DNA of 63,672 bases from Paenibacillus shirakamiensis (GCF_017874255.1 NZ_JAGGLD010000010.1:1-63672), one strand, 5' to 3'; shown: positions 10,439-20,179, numbered from the stretch's first letter. Numbers and translations: made by a program. Notes: generated by a model from the sequence alone, not told the origin.

Positions 10439-10520
10439 ACAAGGTATGATGGGACTAACTGCCCTCTATATAAAAGGGTTAGGCGCAGTAAAGTTCAATA
10501 AGGCGAGGCAGGGATAATTT

Positions 10521-11234
10521 ATGACGAACCTAACGGAAGCGGCAGTAATTGTGGTAGCAGCGGGTCGAGGTACTCGTATGGGGACTCGAGAGAGCAAGCA
10601 GTACTTACAACTAGATGGCAAGCCCATTATTGTACATACTCTAGAAGTATTTAATCGTCTTCCTTTTATCCGTGAGATCATTTTGGTTACAGGTGCGCAA
10701 GATCGAAGCCGATGTCAGGAATGGGTCAGGGACTATAATTTAGATAAAGTGAATCAAGTTATTGAGGGGGGCAAGGAGCGTCAGGATTCTGTCCTTCAAG
10801 GCCTGCGTGCTACTACCTTGCCTTGGATTCTTATACATGATGGAGTGCGCCCTTTTGTCACAGAGACACATATACAGGCTTGTCTAGATGCAGCTCAGGA
10901 AAGTGGAGCTTCTGTACTAGCAGTTCCGGTAAAAGATACGGTGAAGCAGGTAGGCAATCAAGGTTATGTTACCGCTACACCAGACCGTCGTAGCTTGTGG
11001 GCGATTCAGACCCCACAGGCTTTTCGGCATGAAGATCTTTTGCGTGCACACGAGCAAGCGGAAAAGGATGGATTCATGGGTACTGATGATTCCATGCTGA
11101 TTGAACGGATAGGGATAAAGGTAAAAGTAGTGGAAGGAAGCTACGGTAATATTAAATTAACGACGCCAGAGGATCTGGATTATGCGCAATTTATCAGAAC
11201 TAAGGCTGCAAAGACAGGAGAAGATAGGGCATGA
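10521..11234 (+). CDS. ispD: 2-C-methyl-D-erythritol 4-phosphate cytidylyltransferase
   Basis: Third step of the MEP isoprenoid pathway: couples MEP with CTP to give CDP-ME. Nucleotidyltransferase signature AAGRGTRMG near the N-terminus with the following [21 protein letters not shown], and IHDGVRPFV, plus TPQAF near residue 160. Length 237 residues is typical. Its stop overlaps the ispF start by four bases (ATGA), showing translational coupling. Confidence 0.97.
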   Translation: MTNLTEAAVIVVAAGRGTRMGTRESKQYLQLDGKPIIVHTLEVFNRLPFIREIILVTGAQDRSRCQEWVRDYNLDKVNQVIEGGKERQDSVLQGLRATTLPWILIHDGVRPFVTETHIQACLDAAQESGASVLAVPVKDTVKQVGNQGYVTATPDRRSLWAIQTPQAFRHEDLLRAHEQAEKDGFMGTDDSMLIERIGIKVKVVEGSYGNIKLTTPEDLDYAQFIRTKAAKTGEDRA

Positions 11235-11719
11235 TAAGAGTAGGGCAAGGTTTTGATGTACATCAACTGGTAGAAGGACGTCCTTGTATTATAGGAGGAG
11301 TAACTATTCCTTACGAAAAGGGTCTTCTTGGTCACTCCGATGCAGATGTCTTGCTTCATACGATTAGTGATGCCATATTAGGAGCTATTGGTGAAGGAGA
11401 TATTGGTAGACATTTCCCAGATACAGATCCTGATTTCAAAGATGCGGACAGTCTAAAACTGCTTGAACATGTATGGGCTTTGGCAGAACGTAAAGGATAT
11501 CAATTGGGTAATGTAGACGCAACCATTATTGCGCAGCGTCCTAAGATGGCTCCGTACATTCCTCAAATGGTGGAAGTGATTGCCAAGGCTCTTGGAGGTC
11601 AAGTGGATCAAGTTAACGTGAAAGCTACCACAACAGAGCAGCTTGGGTTCACAGGTAGAGGGGAAGGCATCGCAGCGCAGTGTGTTGTCTGCCTTGTAAA
11701 AGGTATGCTATCATCGTGA
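11231..11719 (+). CDS. ispF: 2-C-methyl-D-erythritol 2,4-cyclodiphosphate synthase
   Basis: Trimeric zinc enzyme that cyclises CDP-ME 2-phosphate to MEcPP in the MEP pathway. Zinc ligands D9, H11 and H43 are present in GFDVHQ and [10 protein letters not shown]. The downstream block [18 protein letters not shown] is the conserved CMP-contact region. At 162 residues it is full length. Overlaps ispD; gltX follows after 48 bases. Confidence 0.97.
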   Translation: MIRVGQGFDVHQLVEGRPCIIGGVTIPYEKGLLGHSDADVLLHTISDAILGAIGEGDIGRHFPDTDPDFKDADSLKLLEHVWALAERKGYQLGNVDATIIAQRPKMAPYIPQMVEVIAKALGGQVDQVNVKATTTEQLGFTGRGEGIAAQCVVCLVKGMLSS

Positions 11720-11767
11720 GATAGCTTAGTTGTAAGGATATCAGTACCAGCAAATGGAGGGATTACG

Positions 11768-13228
11768 ATGACCGAGGTTAGAGTGCGCTATGCGCCAAGT
11801 CCGACAGGCCATTTACATATTGGAAATGCAAGGACGGCTTTATTTAATTATCTATATGCACGTAGTTTGGGTGGTACATTCATTATTCGAATTGAAGATA
11901 CCGATACGAAGCGTAATATTGAGGGCGGGGAGCAAAGTCAGCTTAAATATCTAAGGTGGCTGGGTATGGATTGGGATGAGAGTGTAGATGTTGGTGGTAA
12001 TTATGGTCCTTACCGTCAGACGGAACGACTAGATCTGTATCGCACCTATTGGCAGGAACTGCTAGACAAAGATTTGGCTTATCGTTGTTACTGTACCGAA
12101 GAGGAACTGGAGAAAGAGCGGGAAGAGCAGACAGCAAGAGGAGAGATGCCTCGTTATGCTGGACAACATAGTCGTCTTACTCAAGAGCAACAACAAGCGT
12201 TTGAGGCAGAAGGGCGCGTAGCAAGTATTCGTTTCCGTGTACCCGAGGATAAGACTTATGCGTTCGATGACATGGTCAAAGGACCGATTTCTTTTGAATC
12301 CAATGTTTCAGGAGATTTCGTAATTGTTAAAAAAGACGGTATTCCTACCTATAACTTTGCTGTAGCTGTAGATGATCATCTGATGAAAATCTCCCATGTA
12401 CTTCGCGGGGAAGATCACATTTCCAACACACCTCGTCAATTAATGATTTATGAGGCTCTTGGCTGGGAACCCCCTGTGTTTGGGCATATGACCTTGATCT
12501 ATGGAGATAACCATAAGAAGCTCAGCAAGCGAGATGAATCGGTTATTCAATTTATCGAACAGTACGATCAATTAGGATATTTACCTGAGGCGATGTTCAA
12601 CTTTATTGCTCTCTTGGGATGGTCTCCAGAAGGAGAAGAGGAGATTTTCAGTAAAGAAGAGTTGATCTCAATCTTTGATGCTCACCGACTATCCAAGAGT
12701 CCTGCAGTATTTGATAAGCAAAAACTTGCGCATATTAATAACGTATACATTAAAAAAGCAGATCCTGAACGCATAGCAGAACTTGCCATTCCGCAGCTTC
12801 AAAAAGCATCGCGTCTTCCTGCTGAGTTAAGTGAAGAGAAGCTGGAGTGGGCCAAAGCGTTAGTTGCATTGTATCAAGAGCAAATGACCTCTGCTTCAGA
12901 AATCACAGAATTGTCCGATGTTTTCTTCCGTACTCATCTAGAATTGGAGTCCGATGCTGCCGTGGTTCTATCGGAGCCTCAAGTTCCAGACGTACTTCGG
13001 GCTTTTGTAGATAAAATTGAAGCGTCTTCTGAGTTCACAGCCCAGCATATGGCGGTCTTGATCAAAGAAGTGCAAAAAGAAACAGGATTTAAAGGCAAGC
13101 AATTGTTTATGCCAATTCGTGTCGCCCTAACGGGACAAACCCATGGTCGAGATCTGAACCAAACGATTTATCTATTAGGCCGTGACCGGGTCATAGATCG
13201 CTTGAAGTCACAAATCCGCGGCGCCTAA
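11768..13228 (+). CDS. gltX: Glutamyl-tRNA synthetase
   Basis: Class I synthetase that charges tRNA-Glu, and in bacteria of this group also tRNA-Gln for later amidation. HIGH-type motif HIGN at 17-20 in [11 protein letters not shown], and KLSKR at 251-255. The C-terminal anticodon-binding domain follows; 486 residues is the family length. ATG at 11768 has GGAGGG nearby. The order gltX then T-box then cysE-cysS is as in B. subtilis. Confidence 0.97.
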   Translation: MTEVRVRYAPSPTGHLHIGNARTALFNYLYARSLGGTFIIRIEDTDTKRNIEGGEQSQLKYLRWLGMDWDESVDVGGNYGPYRQTERLDLYRTYWQELLDKDLAYRCYCTEEELEKEREEQTARGEMPRYAGQHSRLTQEQQQAFEAEGRVASIRFRVPEDKTYAFDDMVKGPISFESNVSGDFVIVKKDGIPTYNFAVAVDDHLMKISHVLRGEDHISNTPRQLMIYEALGWEPPVFGHMTLIYGDNHKKLSKRDESVIQFIEQYDQLGYLPEAMFNFIALLGWSPEGEEEIFSKEELISIFDAHRLSKSPAVFDKQKLAHINNVYIKKADPERIAELAIPQLQKASRLPAELSEEKLEWAKALVALYQEQMTSASEITELSDVFFRTHLELESDAAVVLSEPQVPDVLRAFVDKIEASSEFTAQHMAVLIKEVQKETGFKGKQLFMPIRVALTGQTHGRDLNQTIYLLGRDRVIDRLKSQIRGA

Positions 13229-13289
13229 TTTTTTATTCATCAGTTGTCAGGTGCTGTAATTTTAGCTAATATAGAAGAAAGCTATTACA

Positions 13290-13578
13290 TGAATTGAACA
13301 GGAACGGCATCGAGTGGGAGAAGTAAGCTGATTCTTGTATGTCCAGAGAGGATAACCTAGAGACTTTAGGGTCGCTTGGCTGAGAGTTATCTACATGCAG
13401 AACGCCGAATTGCACCCAGGAGCCGCAAAATTGAGCGTGCAAATTTTGCATGGGTAGATATTGCCGTATCGTCTGCGTTAAAGGCGCTTAAGAGAAACAT
13501 CGATGGAATTATGATGTTTAAGCAGAGTGGGACCGCGTTCAAAGCGTCTCTGCAGCGAATGCTGCAGGGGCGCTTTTT
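13290..13578 (+). promoter_or_regulatory. Cysteine T-box leader of cysE-cysS
   Basis: The leader holds the T-box core AGAGTGGGACCGCG at about 13524-13537, matching the consensus that pairs with the free acceptor end of uncharged tRNA. A likely specifier codon TGC (Cys) lies at 13411-13413 in the context GAA-TGC-A, just before the 3' side of Stem I. A terminator hairpin follows. It predicts that cysE and cysS are switched on when tRNA-Cys is uncharged. Confidence 0.9.
13540..13578 (+). terminator. T-box terminator hairpin
   Basis: AAAGCG-CTGCAGC pairs with GCTGCAG-CGCTTT around GAAT and runs into five T. The 5' arm begins directly after the T-box sequence, so tRNA-stabilised antitermination would compete with it. 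Confidence 0.9.
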
Positions 13579-13619
13579 CTCGTTGTGGCAGAGAATTAAA
13601 AGGAGTGGGGGGACGTCGT

Positions 13620-14306
13620 ATGTTTGCGAAGATCCGTTCGGATATTCAAGCTGTTTTTGATAATGATCCAGCTGCACGTGGATGGTTTGAAGTAATATTC
13701 ACCTATTCCGGTTTACATGCCATATGGTGTCACCGAATTGCCCATGCCTTGTATCGCCGACAATTCTTTACTACCGCCCGTATTATATCTCAGATTAGTC
13801 GCTTTTTTACAGGCATTGAGATACATCCCGGCGCAAGAATAGGAAATCGACTCTTTATAGATCATGGGATGGGCATTGTCATTGGCGAAACTTGCGAAAT
13901 TGGGGATGACGTGGTTATCTATCAAGGGGTCACTCTCGGGGGAAGCGGGAAGGAAAAAGGGAAAAGACATCCGACAATTGGGAATAATGTGGTTGTGGGG
14001 TCTGGGGCTAAAATTCTTGGTTCATTTACAGTGGGTGATCAATGTAATATAGGAGCCAACTCGGTAGTGTTAAGAGAAGTGCCTCCCAACTGTACGGTAG
14101 TAGGTGTTCCTGGTAAAGTAGTCAAACAAGGTGGCAAAAAAATGGATCGATTGACACACGACTTATTAGATCCAGTTTTTGATACATTACGCTTGCTGCA
14201 GAGAGAAATTGAAGATCTACAGAAGGAACTAGATGAGTTGAAGCAGGAGAGGTCCGAGGAGCATGAATATGTTCGAGATATCGTAACCCGTGGAGACGTT
14301 AGATGA
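13620..14306 (+). CDS. cysE: Serine O-acetyltransferase
   Basis: Acetylates serine with acetyl-CoA, the committed step to cysteine. Left-handed beta-helix hexapeptide repeats are evident from [16 protein letters not shown] to [19 protein letters not shown] chose ATG at 13620 ([17 protein letters not shown]), preceded by AGGAG and G-rich sequence; the frame extends upstream into the T-box terminator, which cannot be coding. This gives 228 residues. A charged coiled tail ([18 protein letters not shown]) ends the protein. Under T-box control with cysS. Confidence 0.95.
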   Translation: MFAKIRSDIQAVFDNDPAARGWFEVIFTYSGLHAIWCHRIAHALYRRQFFTTARIISQISRFFTGIEIHPGARIGNRLFIDHGMGIVIGETCEIGDDVVIYQGVTLGGSGKEKGKRHPTIGNNVVVGSGAKILGSFTVGDQCNIGANSVVLREVPPNCTVVGVPGKVVKQGGKKMDRLTHDLLDPVFDTLRLLQREIEDLQKELDELKQERSEEHEYVRDIVTRGDVR

Positions 14307-14372
14307 ATATACAGTAATAGTAAATCACCGGTCATCCGGAATTTTCTAAAGCATGATGAAAGGGATGTTAGT

Positions 14373-15776
14373 ATGGCACTGCAAATTTTCAATACATTAA
14401 CCCGAACAAAAGAAGAGTTTATAAGTCAGGAACCTGGAAAAGCCAAAGTCTATGTGTGCGGCCCTACTGTATACGGCTATATTCATATTGGAAATGCACG
14501 ACCGATGATTTTCTTTGATGTGGTTCGGAGTTACCTAGAAAATCAAAAGTATGATGTGAATTACGTAGTTAACTTTACAGATGTGGATGATAAGTTAATT
14601 CGCAAAGCCGATGAGATGAATACAACGGTACCCGATGTTGCGGAGACATTCATTAAAGCCTATTACGAGGATTTAGAGGGTTTAGGTATTCCAAGAGCTA
14701 CGGCTAATCCCCGAGTAACCGAGAATATGGATATCATCATTGATTTCATTAAAGATCTGGAGTCTAAAGGGTTTGCTTATGAAAAAGGTGGGGACGTGTA
14801 CTATCGGACGAACGAATTCGAGGGGTATGGGAAATTGTCTCATCAAAATATCGATGAACTCCAATTCGGAATTCGGATTCAAGTCGATGAGCGCAAAGAG
14901 AATCCTCAAGACTTCGTATTATGGAAAGCAGCAAAACCTGGTGAAATTTCTTGGAGCAGTCCATGGGGAGACGGTCGACCAGGATGGCACATTGAGTGTT
15001 CAGCCATGGCTAGGAATTTGCTTGGAGACACTTTAGATATCCATGGAGGCGGACAAGATCTGATGTTCCCTCACCATGAATGCGAAGTCGCTCAGTCAGA
15101 AGCTTGCACAGGAGAACCTCTTGCACATTACTGGATGCACAATGGATTTATTAATATCAGTGGTGAGAAGATGTCTAAATCATTGGGGAATGGTGTCCTC
15201 GTTAAAGACCTTCGTCAGCACTATAAAAAAGAAGCCATCCGCTACTTTATGCTGTCTAGTCATTACCGCAATCCTTTGAATTTTACCGAAGAGGTTATGG
15301 ATCAAGCGGAGAAAAGTATTGAACGAATTGCAATCGCCGTGGGAAATCTGAACCATCGTCTGCAAGCCGTGGGTCATAATGAAGCAACAGTTAGCCCGGA
15401 AGTCCAGGAGCGTCTAACGGCTATTCGACATACTTTTCATAGCAAAATGCAAGACGACTTTAATACCCCAGATGCCATTACTGCGATATTTGAATGGGTA
15501 AATGAAATAAATGCCCTATTAGGTCATCCAGTGGTCAAGGGCGCTGATTTGTTAGCAGCCAAAGAACTGTTTGACGAAATGAATACAGTGCTGCGCATTT
15601 ATGCAGTGGAAGAGACGGTATTGCCTGGAGAAGATATTGAACAATTGGTTCGAGAACGTACGGAAGCAAGACAAGCGAAAAATTGGGCTCGTGCGGATGA
15701 GATTCGGGACATTCTCGATACACAAGGAATCGTGCTGGAGGATACACCTCAAGGTATCCGGTGGCGCCGTAAATGA
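14373..15776 (+). CDS. cysS: Cysteinyl-tRNA synthetase
   Basis: Class I enzyme that charges tRNA-Cys. Zinc ligand C29 (VYVCGPTVYG), HIGN at 38-41, and KMSKS near 267-271 are all present, as is the HHECE zinc block. Length 467 residues is standard. It follows cysE in the T-box operon, so synthesis of cysteine and of Cys-tRNA respond together. Its stop overlaps the mrnC start by four bases. Confidence 0.97.
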   Translation: MALQIFNTLTRTKEEFISQEPGKAKVYVCGPTVYGYIHIGNARPMIFFDVVRSYLENQKYDVNYVVNFTDVDDKLIRKADEMNTTVPDVAETFIKAYYEDLEGLGIPRATANPRVTENMDIIIDFIKDLESKGFAYEKGGDVYYRTNEFEGYGKLSHQNIDELQFGIRIQVDERKENPQDFVLWKAAKPGEISWSSPWGDGRPGWHIECSAMARNLLGDTLDIHGGGQDLMFPHHECEVAQSEACTGEPLAHYWMHNGFINISGEKMSKSLGNGVLVKDLRQHYKKEAIRYFMLSSHYRNPLNFTEEVMDQAEKSIERIAIAVGNLNHRLQAVGHNEATVSPEVQERLTAIRHTFHSKMQDDFNTPDAITAIFEWVNEINALLGHPVVKGADLLAAKELFDEMNTVLRIYAVEETVLPGEDIEQLVRERTEARQAKNWARADEIRDILDTQGIVLEDTPQGIRWRRK

Positions 15777-16228
15777 CGGAACAACTCAACTCCCAAAACG
15801 GCGGCTTAGAGAAGCCGTCGCTTTGGTTCCCATATCCCTCGTCCAAGCCGGCAAGACTTCTTCCTCCATTAGCTCTGGCCTATATGGGAGATGCAGTATT
15901 TGAAATTGCCGTCAGACAGTATGTGATTTCTTTACCTAATTTGCGCCCGCATCATATGCATGTGCAATCGACCAAATTTGTGTCCGCTAAGGCACAGGCT
16001 AAGTTATTGGGTCTAATTGAAGGGGAACTAACTGAACATGAGCTCGATGTGGTGCGTCAGGGCCGTAATGCAAAATCCGGTACAGTTCCTAAAAATGCAA
16101 GTGTAGCTGATTATCGGCATGCGACAGCTTTCGAGACATTAATCGGTTATTTGTATTACAACGGAGATCATGATAGATTAACGTATCTAATTACTTACGG
16201 CTTGCCTCTTCTAATTCAGGAAACTTAA
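15773..16228 (+). CDS. mrnC: Mini-ribonuclease III
   Basis: RNase III-type catalytic domain without the double-stranded RNA-binding domain; in B. subtilis it matures 23S rRNA ends. The catalytic helix is seen at LALAYMGDAVFEIAVR, with a second conserved block FETLIGYLYYNGD near the C-terminus. Length 151 residues fits. Start overlaps cysS by ATGA. Confidence 0.95.
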   Translation: MTEQLNSQNGGLEKPSLWFPYPSSKPARLLPPLALAYMGDAVFEIAVRQYVISLPNLRPHHMHVQSTKFVSAKAQAKLLGLIEGELTEHELDVVRQGRNAKSGTVPKNASVADYRHATAFETLIGYLYYNGDHDRLTYLITYGLPLLIQET

Positions 16229-16260
16229 TGACAACAATCGACATAACGGAGGAATCCTCA

Positions 16261-17016
16261 ATGGATAACAACAATGAAGAATATATTGGCGGGAAACACG
16301 GAGTTCTTGAAGCGCTTCGTGCGGGCCGTACCATTAATAAAATATGGATTGCAGATACTGCTCAAAAACATTTGACGCAACCTATTGTTGCAGAAGCTAA
16401 GAAGCATGGTATCGTCATTCAACATGTGGACAAGCGGAAGTTGGACCAATTGGTTCCCGACTTACAGCATCAAGGAGTTATAGCTCAAGCGGCGCCCTAT
16501 GCGTATGTAGAAATTGAAGATATCTTGGCTAACGCTACAGCAAAAGGAGAAGCGCCATTCCTTCTTTTATTGGACGAGATAGAAGATCCTCATAATCTAG
16601 GTTCGATTCTTCGTACGGCGGAGTGCACGGGAGTGCATGGGGTGGTTATCCCAAAAAGGCGTTCTGCTGCAGTTACAGCAACCGTATCTAAAACATCAGC
16701 AGGTGCGGTAGAGTATGTGTCGGTCGCTCGTGTGACCAATATGGCACAGACCATCGAACAACTGAAAGAAGCAGGAGTCTGGGTAGTAGGTACAGATGTG
16801 GATGCTCATGAAGAAATTTATGATAACAACGTATTTACAGGCCCAGTTGCGATCGTCATTGGAAATGAAGGAAAAGGAATGGGACGTTTAATTCGGGAGA
16901 AATGTGATGTTTTGCTGAAGTTGCCAATGAACGGACGTTTAAATTCGCTTAATGCTTCCGTGGCAGCCGGGGTCGTGATGTACGAGACGCTTCGTAAAAG
17001 AAGACTTCAGGGGTAA
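16261..17016 (+). CDS. rlmB: 23S rRNA (guanosine 2'-O-)-methyltransferase RlmB
   Basis: SpoU/TrmH (SPOUT) methyltransferase that modifies a guanosine in 23S rRNA. N-terminal substrate-binding domain starts EYIGGKHGVLEALRAG; knot motifs are NLGSILRTAE, IVIGNEGKGM and LPMNGRLNSLNASVAAGV. I chose ATG at 16261, eight bases after GGAGG at 16248-16252, giving 251 residues; an in-frame ATG at 16228 overlaps the mrnC stop but has no own ribosome-binding site. Confidence 0.94.
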   Translation: MDNNNEEYIGGKHGVLEALRAGRTINKIWIADTAQKHLTQPIVAEAKKHGIVIQHVDKRKLDQLVPDLQHQGVIAQAAPYAYVEIEDILANATAKGEAPFLLLLDEIEDPHNLGSILRTAECTGVHGVVIPKRRSAAVTATVSKTSAGAVEYVSVARVTNMAQTIEQLKEAGVWVVGTDVDAHEEIYDNNVFTGPVAIVIGNEGKGMGRLIREKCDVLLKLPMNGRLNSLNASVAAGVVMYETLRKRRLQG

Positions 17017-17022
17017 TCTCAC

Positions 17023-17544
17023 ATGGGGGAGACCCGTGATGTTCTCCTTGTAGATGGTTATAACATGATTGGAGATTGGCCAGAGCTTACTAAGTTGGCT
17101 AAGCTTGGATTGCAAGAAGCTAGGGATCGACTTCTAGAGAAGCTTGCAGATTATCAGGCTTTTAGTGGTCTCCGTATTATAGCCGTCTTTGATGCTTACC
17201 TTGTACCCGGACTCGGTAAGTCTTTTGCACAGAATAAGATTCAAATCTATTTTACAAGAGAGAAGGAAACGGCCGACGAGTGTATCGAGCGACTGGTGCG
17301 TGAACTTACTGCTCGTCGTCGTCAGATTTATGTAGCTACCAGTGACATGGTAGAGCAGCATGTTATCTTTGGGCAAGGGGCGTTACGAATTTCGGCTCGA
17401 GAACTTCTCACACAGATTGAACAGAATGAACAACAGATTCAGTCGAAAATTGCGGAAGATCGCCTTAGTTCGCAGCGCAATACACTTGGTGGCAAACTCA
17501 GCCCCGACGTGTTGAAACGGTTTGAACGCTGGCGTAGAGAGTGA
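17023..17544 (+). CDS. rae1: Ribosome-associated endoribonuclease Rae1 (YacP)
   Basis: NYN/PIN-fold nuclease; the B. subtilis protein cleaves mRNA in the ribosomal A site. The N-terminal metal site VLLVDGYNMIGDWPEL is conserved, followed by FDAY and TADECIERLV acidic residues, and TSDMVEQ. Length 173 residues. Sits six bases after rlmB at the end of the cysE-rae1 unit. The C-terminal 40 residues are basic and polar. Confidence 0.92.
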   Translation: MGETRDVLLVDGYNMIGDWPELTKLAKLGLQEARDRLLEKLADYQAFSGLRIIAVFDAYLVPGLGKSFAQNKIQIYFTREKETADECIERLVRELTARRRQIYVATSDMVEQHVIFGQGALRISARELLTQIEQNEQQIQSKIAEDRLSSQRNTLGGKLSPDVLKRFERWRRE

Positions 17545-17618
17545 AAATGTTCATGTCATATTTCCACCCTTTTTCACTTGACAAAGTTCGACTTTTACAT
17601 TTTTTAGGACTAATGTGG

Positions 17619-17648
17619 TTGACGCTCTGTCATTCCATCATATATACT
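17619..17648 (+). promoter_or_regulatory. Promoter of sigH
   Basis: TTGACG, 18-bp spacer and TATACT, 58 bases before the sigH start. Good sigma-A hexamers. In B. subtilis the sigH promoter is repressed by AbrB; I cannot identify a defined operator here. Confidence 0.7.
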
Positions 17649-17705
17649 GACACTAAACTTGATTGAAGTGACGGGGCACCGTGCGTTGCAGCCGGAGGGA
17701 TTGTG

Positions 17706-18353
17706 GTGAGTGTCGACCTCAAAGTAGTGATAAAATTTGACTATGAGATTCAGAGCGATGAAGACATTGTTGAAGCTTTCCGGGCAGGCGATAGCGAAGC
17801 CCTGGAATACTTAATCAATAAGTATCGTAGTTTTGTCAGAGCCAAAGCCAGATCCTATTTCTTAATAGGGGCCGACCGGGAGGATATTATCCAGGAAGGC
17901 ATGATAGGACTGTACAAGTCTATTCGAGATTTTAAGGGCGATAAGCTGGCATCCTTCAAAGCCTTTGCAGAGTTATGTATTACAAGGCAGATTATAACGG
18001 CAATTAAGACAGCCACACGGCAGAAGCATATTCCATTGAACTCTTATGTATCTCTGGACAAGCCCATTTTTGATGAAGACTCAGATAGAACATTGCTAGA
18101 TGTCATCTGTGGAACTCAGGTTTCCGATCCAGAAGAACTCATAATTAATCAAGAAGAGTTTGTGGGTCTTGAAGACAAGATGTCTGAAATATTAAGTGAT
18201 CTAGAACGTAAAGTGCTGATGTTATATTTGGACGGAAGATCTTATCAAGAAATTGCTGTAGATCTTAGAAGACATGTGAAATCCATTGATAATGCACTCC
18301 AGCGAGTAAAGCGTAAGCTTGAAAGGTATTTAGAGGTGCGAGATGGTTTGTAG
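17706..18353 (+). CDS. sigH: RNA polymerase sigma-H factor
   Basis: Alternative sigma factor for the transition to stationary phase and early sporulation. Sigma-70 region 2 is clear (ALEYLINKYRSFVRAKARSY and DREDIIQEGMIGLYKSIRDF) and the region 4 helix-turn-helix is at LDGRSYQEIAVDLRRHVKSI. I favour GTG at 17706, seven bases after GGAGG at 17694-17698, over the adjoining GTG at 17703. Length about 215 residues. It is followed by its own terminator and is separated from the rpmG-secE-nusG unit. Confidence 0.96.
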   Translation: MSVDLKVVIKFDYEIQSDEDIVEAFRAGDSEALEYLINKYRSFVRAKARSYFLIGADREDIIQEGMIGLYKSIRDFKGDKLASFKAFAELCITRQIITAIKTATRQKHIPLNSYVSLDKPIFDEDSDRTLLDVICGTQVSDPEELIINQEEFVGLEDKMSEILSDLERKVLMLYLDGRSYQEIAVDLRRHVKSIDNALQRVKRKLERYLEVRDGL

Positions 18354-18371
18354 TTCTTAAGACACAATTCT

Positions 18372-18396
18372 AAAGACTCATTAGAGTCTTTTTTTC
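18372..18396 (+). terminator. Terminator after sigH
   Basis: AAAGACTC-ATTA-GAGTCTTT followed by more T gives an 8-bp stem with a long U-tract. Confidence 0.92.
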
Positions 18397-18752
18397 TTTG
18401 GTTCTAAAACTAGTAAATGCAAATTGATAGGTTTATTCTTAAGGTGATACGTAAATACTGCAAACAGTGATGAGACCAGTAATTATAGAGAAATGAAGAA
18501 GAACGAAGCCACGGAACATAGCGGGGGTCAAGGCCATTCTCTCGTTGACATGATATTACCCTTATGATAAAGTGTTTTAAGTAGGCCAAATTTCGCGCTT
18601 GCTTTTTTTGAATTAAGGAGAATTAGCGATTTGTTAATATTTTCTGAAGTCATTTAAGGTCGGTACGGGCTTGGGTCTCTCTGCGAACAGCCGGTTTGAT
18701 AGCCGGTACAATTAGAGACTTCTCTTATAGAGGTCTTCGGGAGGTGTACATC
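18397..18752 (+). other. Non-coding leader region of rpmG-secE-nusG
   Basis: No coding frame of its own. It holds the candidate promoter at 18545-18573 and then about 170 bases of leader. Two short hairpins are visible: AGCCGG-TTTGAT-AGCCGG type pairing near 18689-18706, and GACTTCTC-TTAT-AGAGGTC at 18717-18735 just before the rpmG ribosome-binding site. I cannot assign either to a known leader class. Confidence 0.5.
18545..18573 (+). promoter_or_regulatory. Candidate promoter of rpmG-secE-nusG
   Basis: Perfect TTGACA at 18545-18550, 17-bp spacer, and TAAAGT at 18568-18573 preceded by TGA (extended -10). Confidence 0.6.
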
Positions 18753-18902
18753 ATGCGGGTAATTATTACGTTGGCTTGTACGAACTGCAAACAAAGAAAC
18801 TACACGACAACGAAGAACAAGCGTAACCACCCCGACCGCATGGAGATGAAGAAATTTTGCAAGTTCTGTAACGAGCAATTTCCTCATCGCGAAACCAGAT
18901 AG
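18753..18902 (+). CDS. rpmG: 50S ribosomal protein L33
   Basis: Forty-nine residues beginning [12 protein letters not shown]. Two CxxC pairs (ACTNC near residue 9 and FCKFC near 36) make it a zinc-binding C+ form. A longer open frame runs upstream, but GGGAGGTG ahead of the ATG at 18753 and family length set this start. Placed before secE-nusG as in other Bacillota. Confidence 0.95.
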   Translation: MRVIITLACTNCKQRNYTTTKNKRNHPDRMEMKKFCKFCNEQFPHRETR

Positions 18903-18923
18903 TCTTTGGAGGTGTAGGTGCGG

Positions 18924-19115
18924 ATGAAACGTAGTTTCAAATCGTTCTTCTCTTTTTTCTCTGAAAGCTGGGCTGAACTTAAAAAGGTACGCTGGCCTAA
19001 TCGTAAAGAGCTGACGAATTATTCTCTGATTGTTTTTGGTACAATCGCAGTGGTCGCAATTTATTTTTGGGTTCTTGACATCGGCATTTCTGCCGTGATC
19101 AAAGCGATTATTTAA
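18924..19115 (+). CDS. secE: Preprotein translocase subunit SecE
   Basis: Single-span small subunit of the SecYEG channel. It has the amphipathic ELKKVRWPNRKEL helix that lies on the membrane and one hydrophobic segment near the C-terminus. ATG at 18924 is nine bases after GGAGGTG at 18908-18914 and gives 63 residues; the in-frame GTG at 18918 is too close to that site. It is paired with nusG downstream. Confidence 0.94.
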   Translation: MKRSFKSFFSFFSESWAELKKVRWPNRKELTNYSLIVFGTIAVVAIYFWVLDIGISAVIKAII

Positions 19116-19137
19116 GAAGGGTCCCAGGTGGCTTGAT

Positions 19138-19671
19138 ATGGAAAAAAGATGGTATGTGGTTCATACCTATTCCGGGTATGAGAATAAAGTCAAAGCCAAT
19201 TTAGAAAAGCGCGTAGAGTCTATGGGCATGGAAGACAAGATTTTCCGGGTTCTTGTTCCTATGGAAGAAGAAATTGTGAACAAAGACGGTAAGAAAAAGA
19301 CCGTGATGCGCAAAGTTTACCCTGGTTATGTCTTGGTGGAAATGGTTCAGACTGACGATTCTTGGTATGTTGTGCGCAATACACCAGGAGTGACAGGTTT
19401 TGTCGGCTCGACAGGGTCCGGTTCCAAACCGACAGCCTTGCTTCCAGAAGAAGTGGAACAGATCTTGAGCCACATGGGTATGGAAGAACCGAGAGCGGTT
19501 ATTGAGTTCGAACTCAAAGAATCTGTACGTATCAAAGTTGGTCCGTTTGCTAACTTCGTCGGATCTGTAGAAGAAATTCTTGCCGACAAGAGCAAAGTTA
19601 AAGTTCACGTTAACATGTTTGGACGGGAAACGCCGCTTGAGTTAGATTTCACTCAGGTGGAGAAGATATAG
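19138..19671 (+). CDS. nusG: Transcription termination/antitermination protein NusG
   Basis: Transcription elongation factor that bridges RNA polymerase and, through its KOW domain, the ribosome or Rho. The NGN domain starts KRWYVVHTYSGYENKVKANL; the C-terminal KOW domain contains GPFANFVGSVEEI and VNMFGRETPLELDF. 177 residues, full length. In B. subtilis NusG promotes sequence-specific pausing. A possible L1-binding hairpin follows before rplK. Confidence 0.97.
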   Translation: MEKRWYVVHTYSGYENKVKANLEKRVESMGMEDKIFRVLVPMEEEIVNKDGKKKTVMRKVYPGYVLVEMVQTDDSWYVVRNTPGVTGFVGSTGSGSKPTALLPEEVEQILSHMGMEEPRAVIEFELKESVRIKVGPFANFVGSVEEILADKSKVKVHVNMFGRETPLELDFTQVEKI

Positions 19672-19688
19672 TTGTTCTTCAGTTTTCT

Positions 19689-19718
19689 GTGGGAGGGATC
19701 AATGATCCCGTCTACCAC
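19689..19718 (+). promoter_or_regulatory. L1-stalk-like hairpin before rplK
   Basis: GTGGGAGGGATC pairs with GATCCC and TACCAC: an outer GTGG/CCAC stem, an asymmetric internal loop with GA on the left, and an inner GGGATC/GATCCC stem with loop AAT. GTGGGAGG and (A)UACCAC are also the conserved strands of helix 76 of 23S rRNA, where L1 binds. Position between nusG and rplK is where L1 autoregulates in E. coli. Confidence 0.65.
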
Positions 19719-19742
19719 TATTAGTGCTAGGAGGTGTTTTAC

Positions 19743-20168
19743 ATGGCTAAAAAGATTATCAAAGTTGTAAAACTGCAAATTCCTGCGGGTAAAGCGAATC
19801 CAGCGCCTCCAGTAGGTCCTGCATTGGGTCAAGCGGGTGTCAACATTATGGCATTCTGTAAAGAGTTCAATGCACGTACTGCGGATCAAGCAGGTTTGAT
19901 TATTCCGGTTGAAATTTCGGTATTTGAAGATCGTTCATTCACTTTCATTACCAAAACTCCACCGGCTGCAGTATTGCTTCGTGTAGCTGCCAAAATCGAG
20001 AAGGGTTCAGGCGAACCTAACAAGAAAAAAGTAGCAACGGTTAACCGCGACACAGTTCGCCAAATTGCAGAGCAAAAAATGCCTGACCTTAACGCAGCTT
20101 CTGTTGAAGCAGCAATGCTTATGGTTGAAGGTACTGCCCGCAGTATGGGTATCACTGTTCAAGACTAG
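19743..20168 (+). CDS. rplK: 50S ribosomal protein L11
   Basis: Stalk-base protein that binds the GTPase-associated centre of 23S rRNA. Proline-rich N-domain [21 protein letters not shown] is typical and is the thiostrepton-contact region; the C-terminal rRNA-binding domain follows. ATG at 19743 comes after AGGAGGTG, giving 141 residues; the frame opens three codons earlier. Operon partner of rplA. Confidence 0.97.
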   Translation: MAKKIIKVVKLQIPAGKANPAPPVGPALGQAGVNIMAFCKEFNARTADQAGLIIPVEISVFEDRSFTFITKTPPAAVLLRVAAKIEKGSGEPNKKKVATVNRDTVRQIAEQKMPDLNAASVEAAMLMVEGTARSMGITVQD

Positions 20169-20179
20169 TTTTGAACACT

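Noticed and set aside
13527..13619. Extra N-terminal 31 codons of cysE
   Set aside because: They lie in the T-box and its terminator hairpin; ATG at 13620 gives the normal serine acetyltransferase start.
15166..15402. Alternative frames inside cysS
   Set aside because: CysS is continuous with all motifs; other frames have no support.
18397..18752. tRNA gene between sigH and rpmG
   Set aside because: No T-arm (GGTTCRA) sequence and no cloverleaf pairing found.
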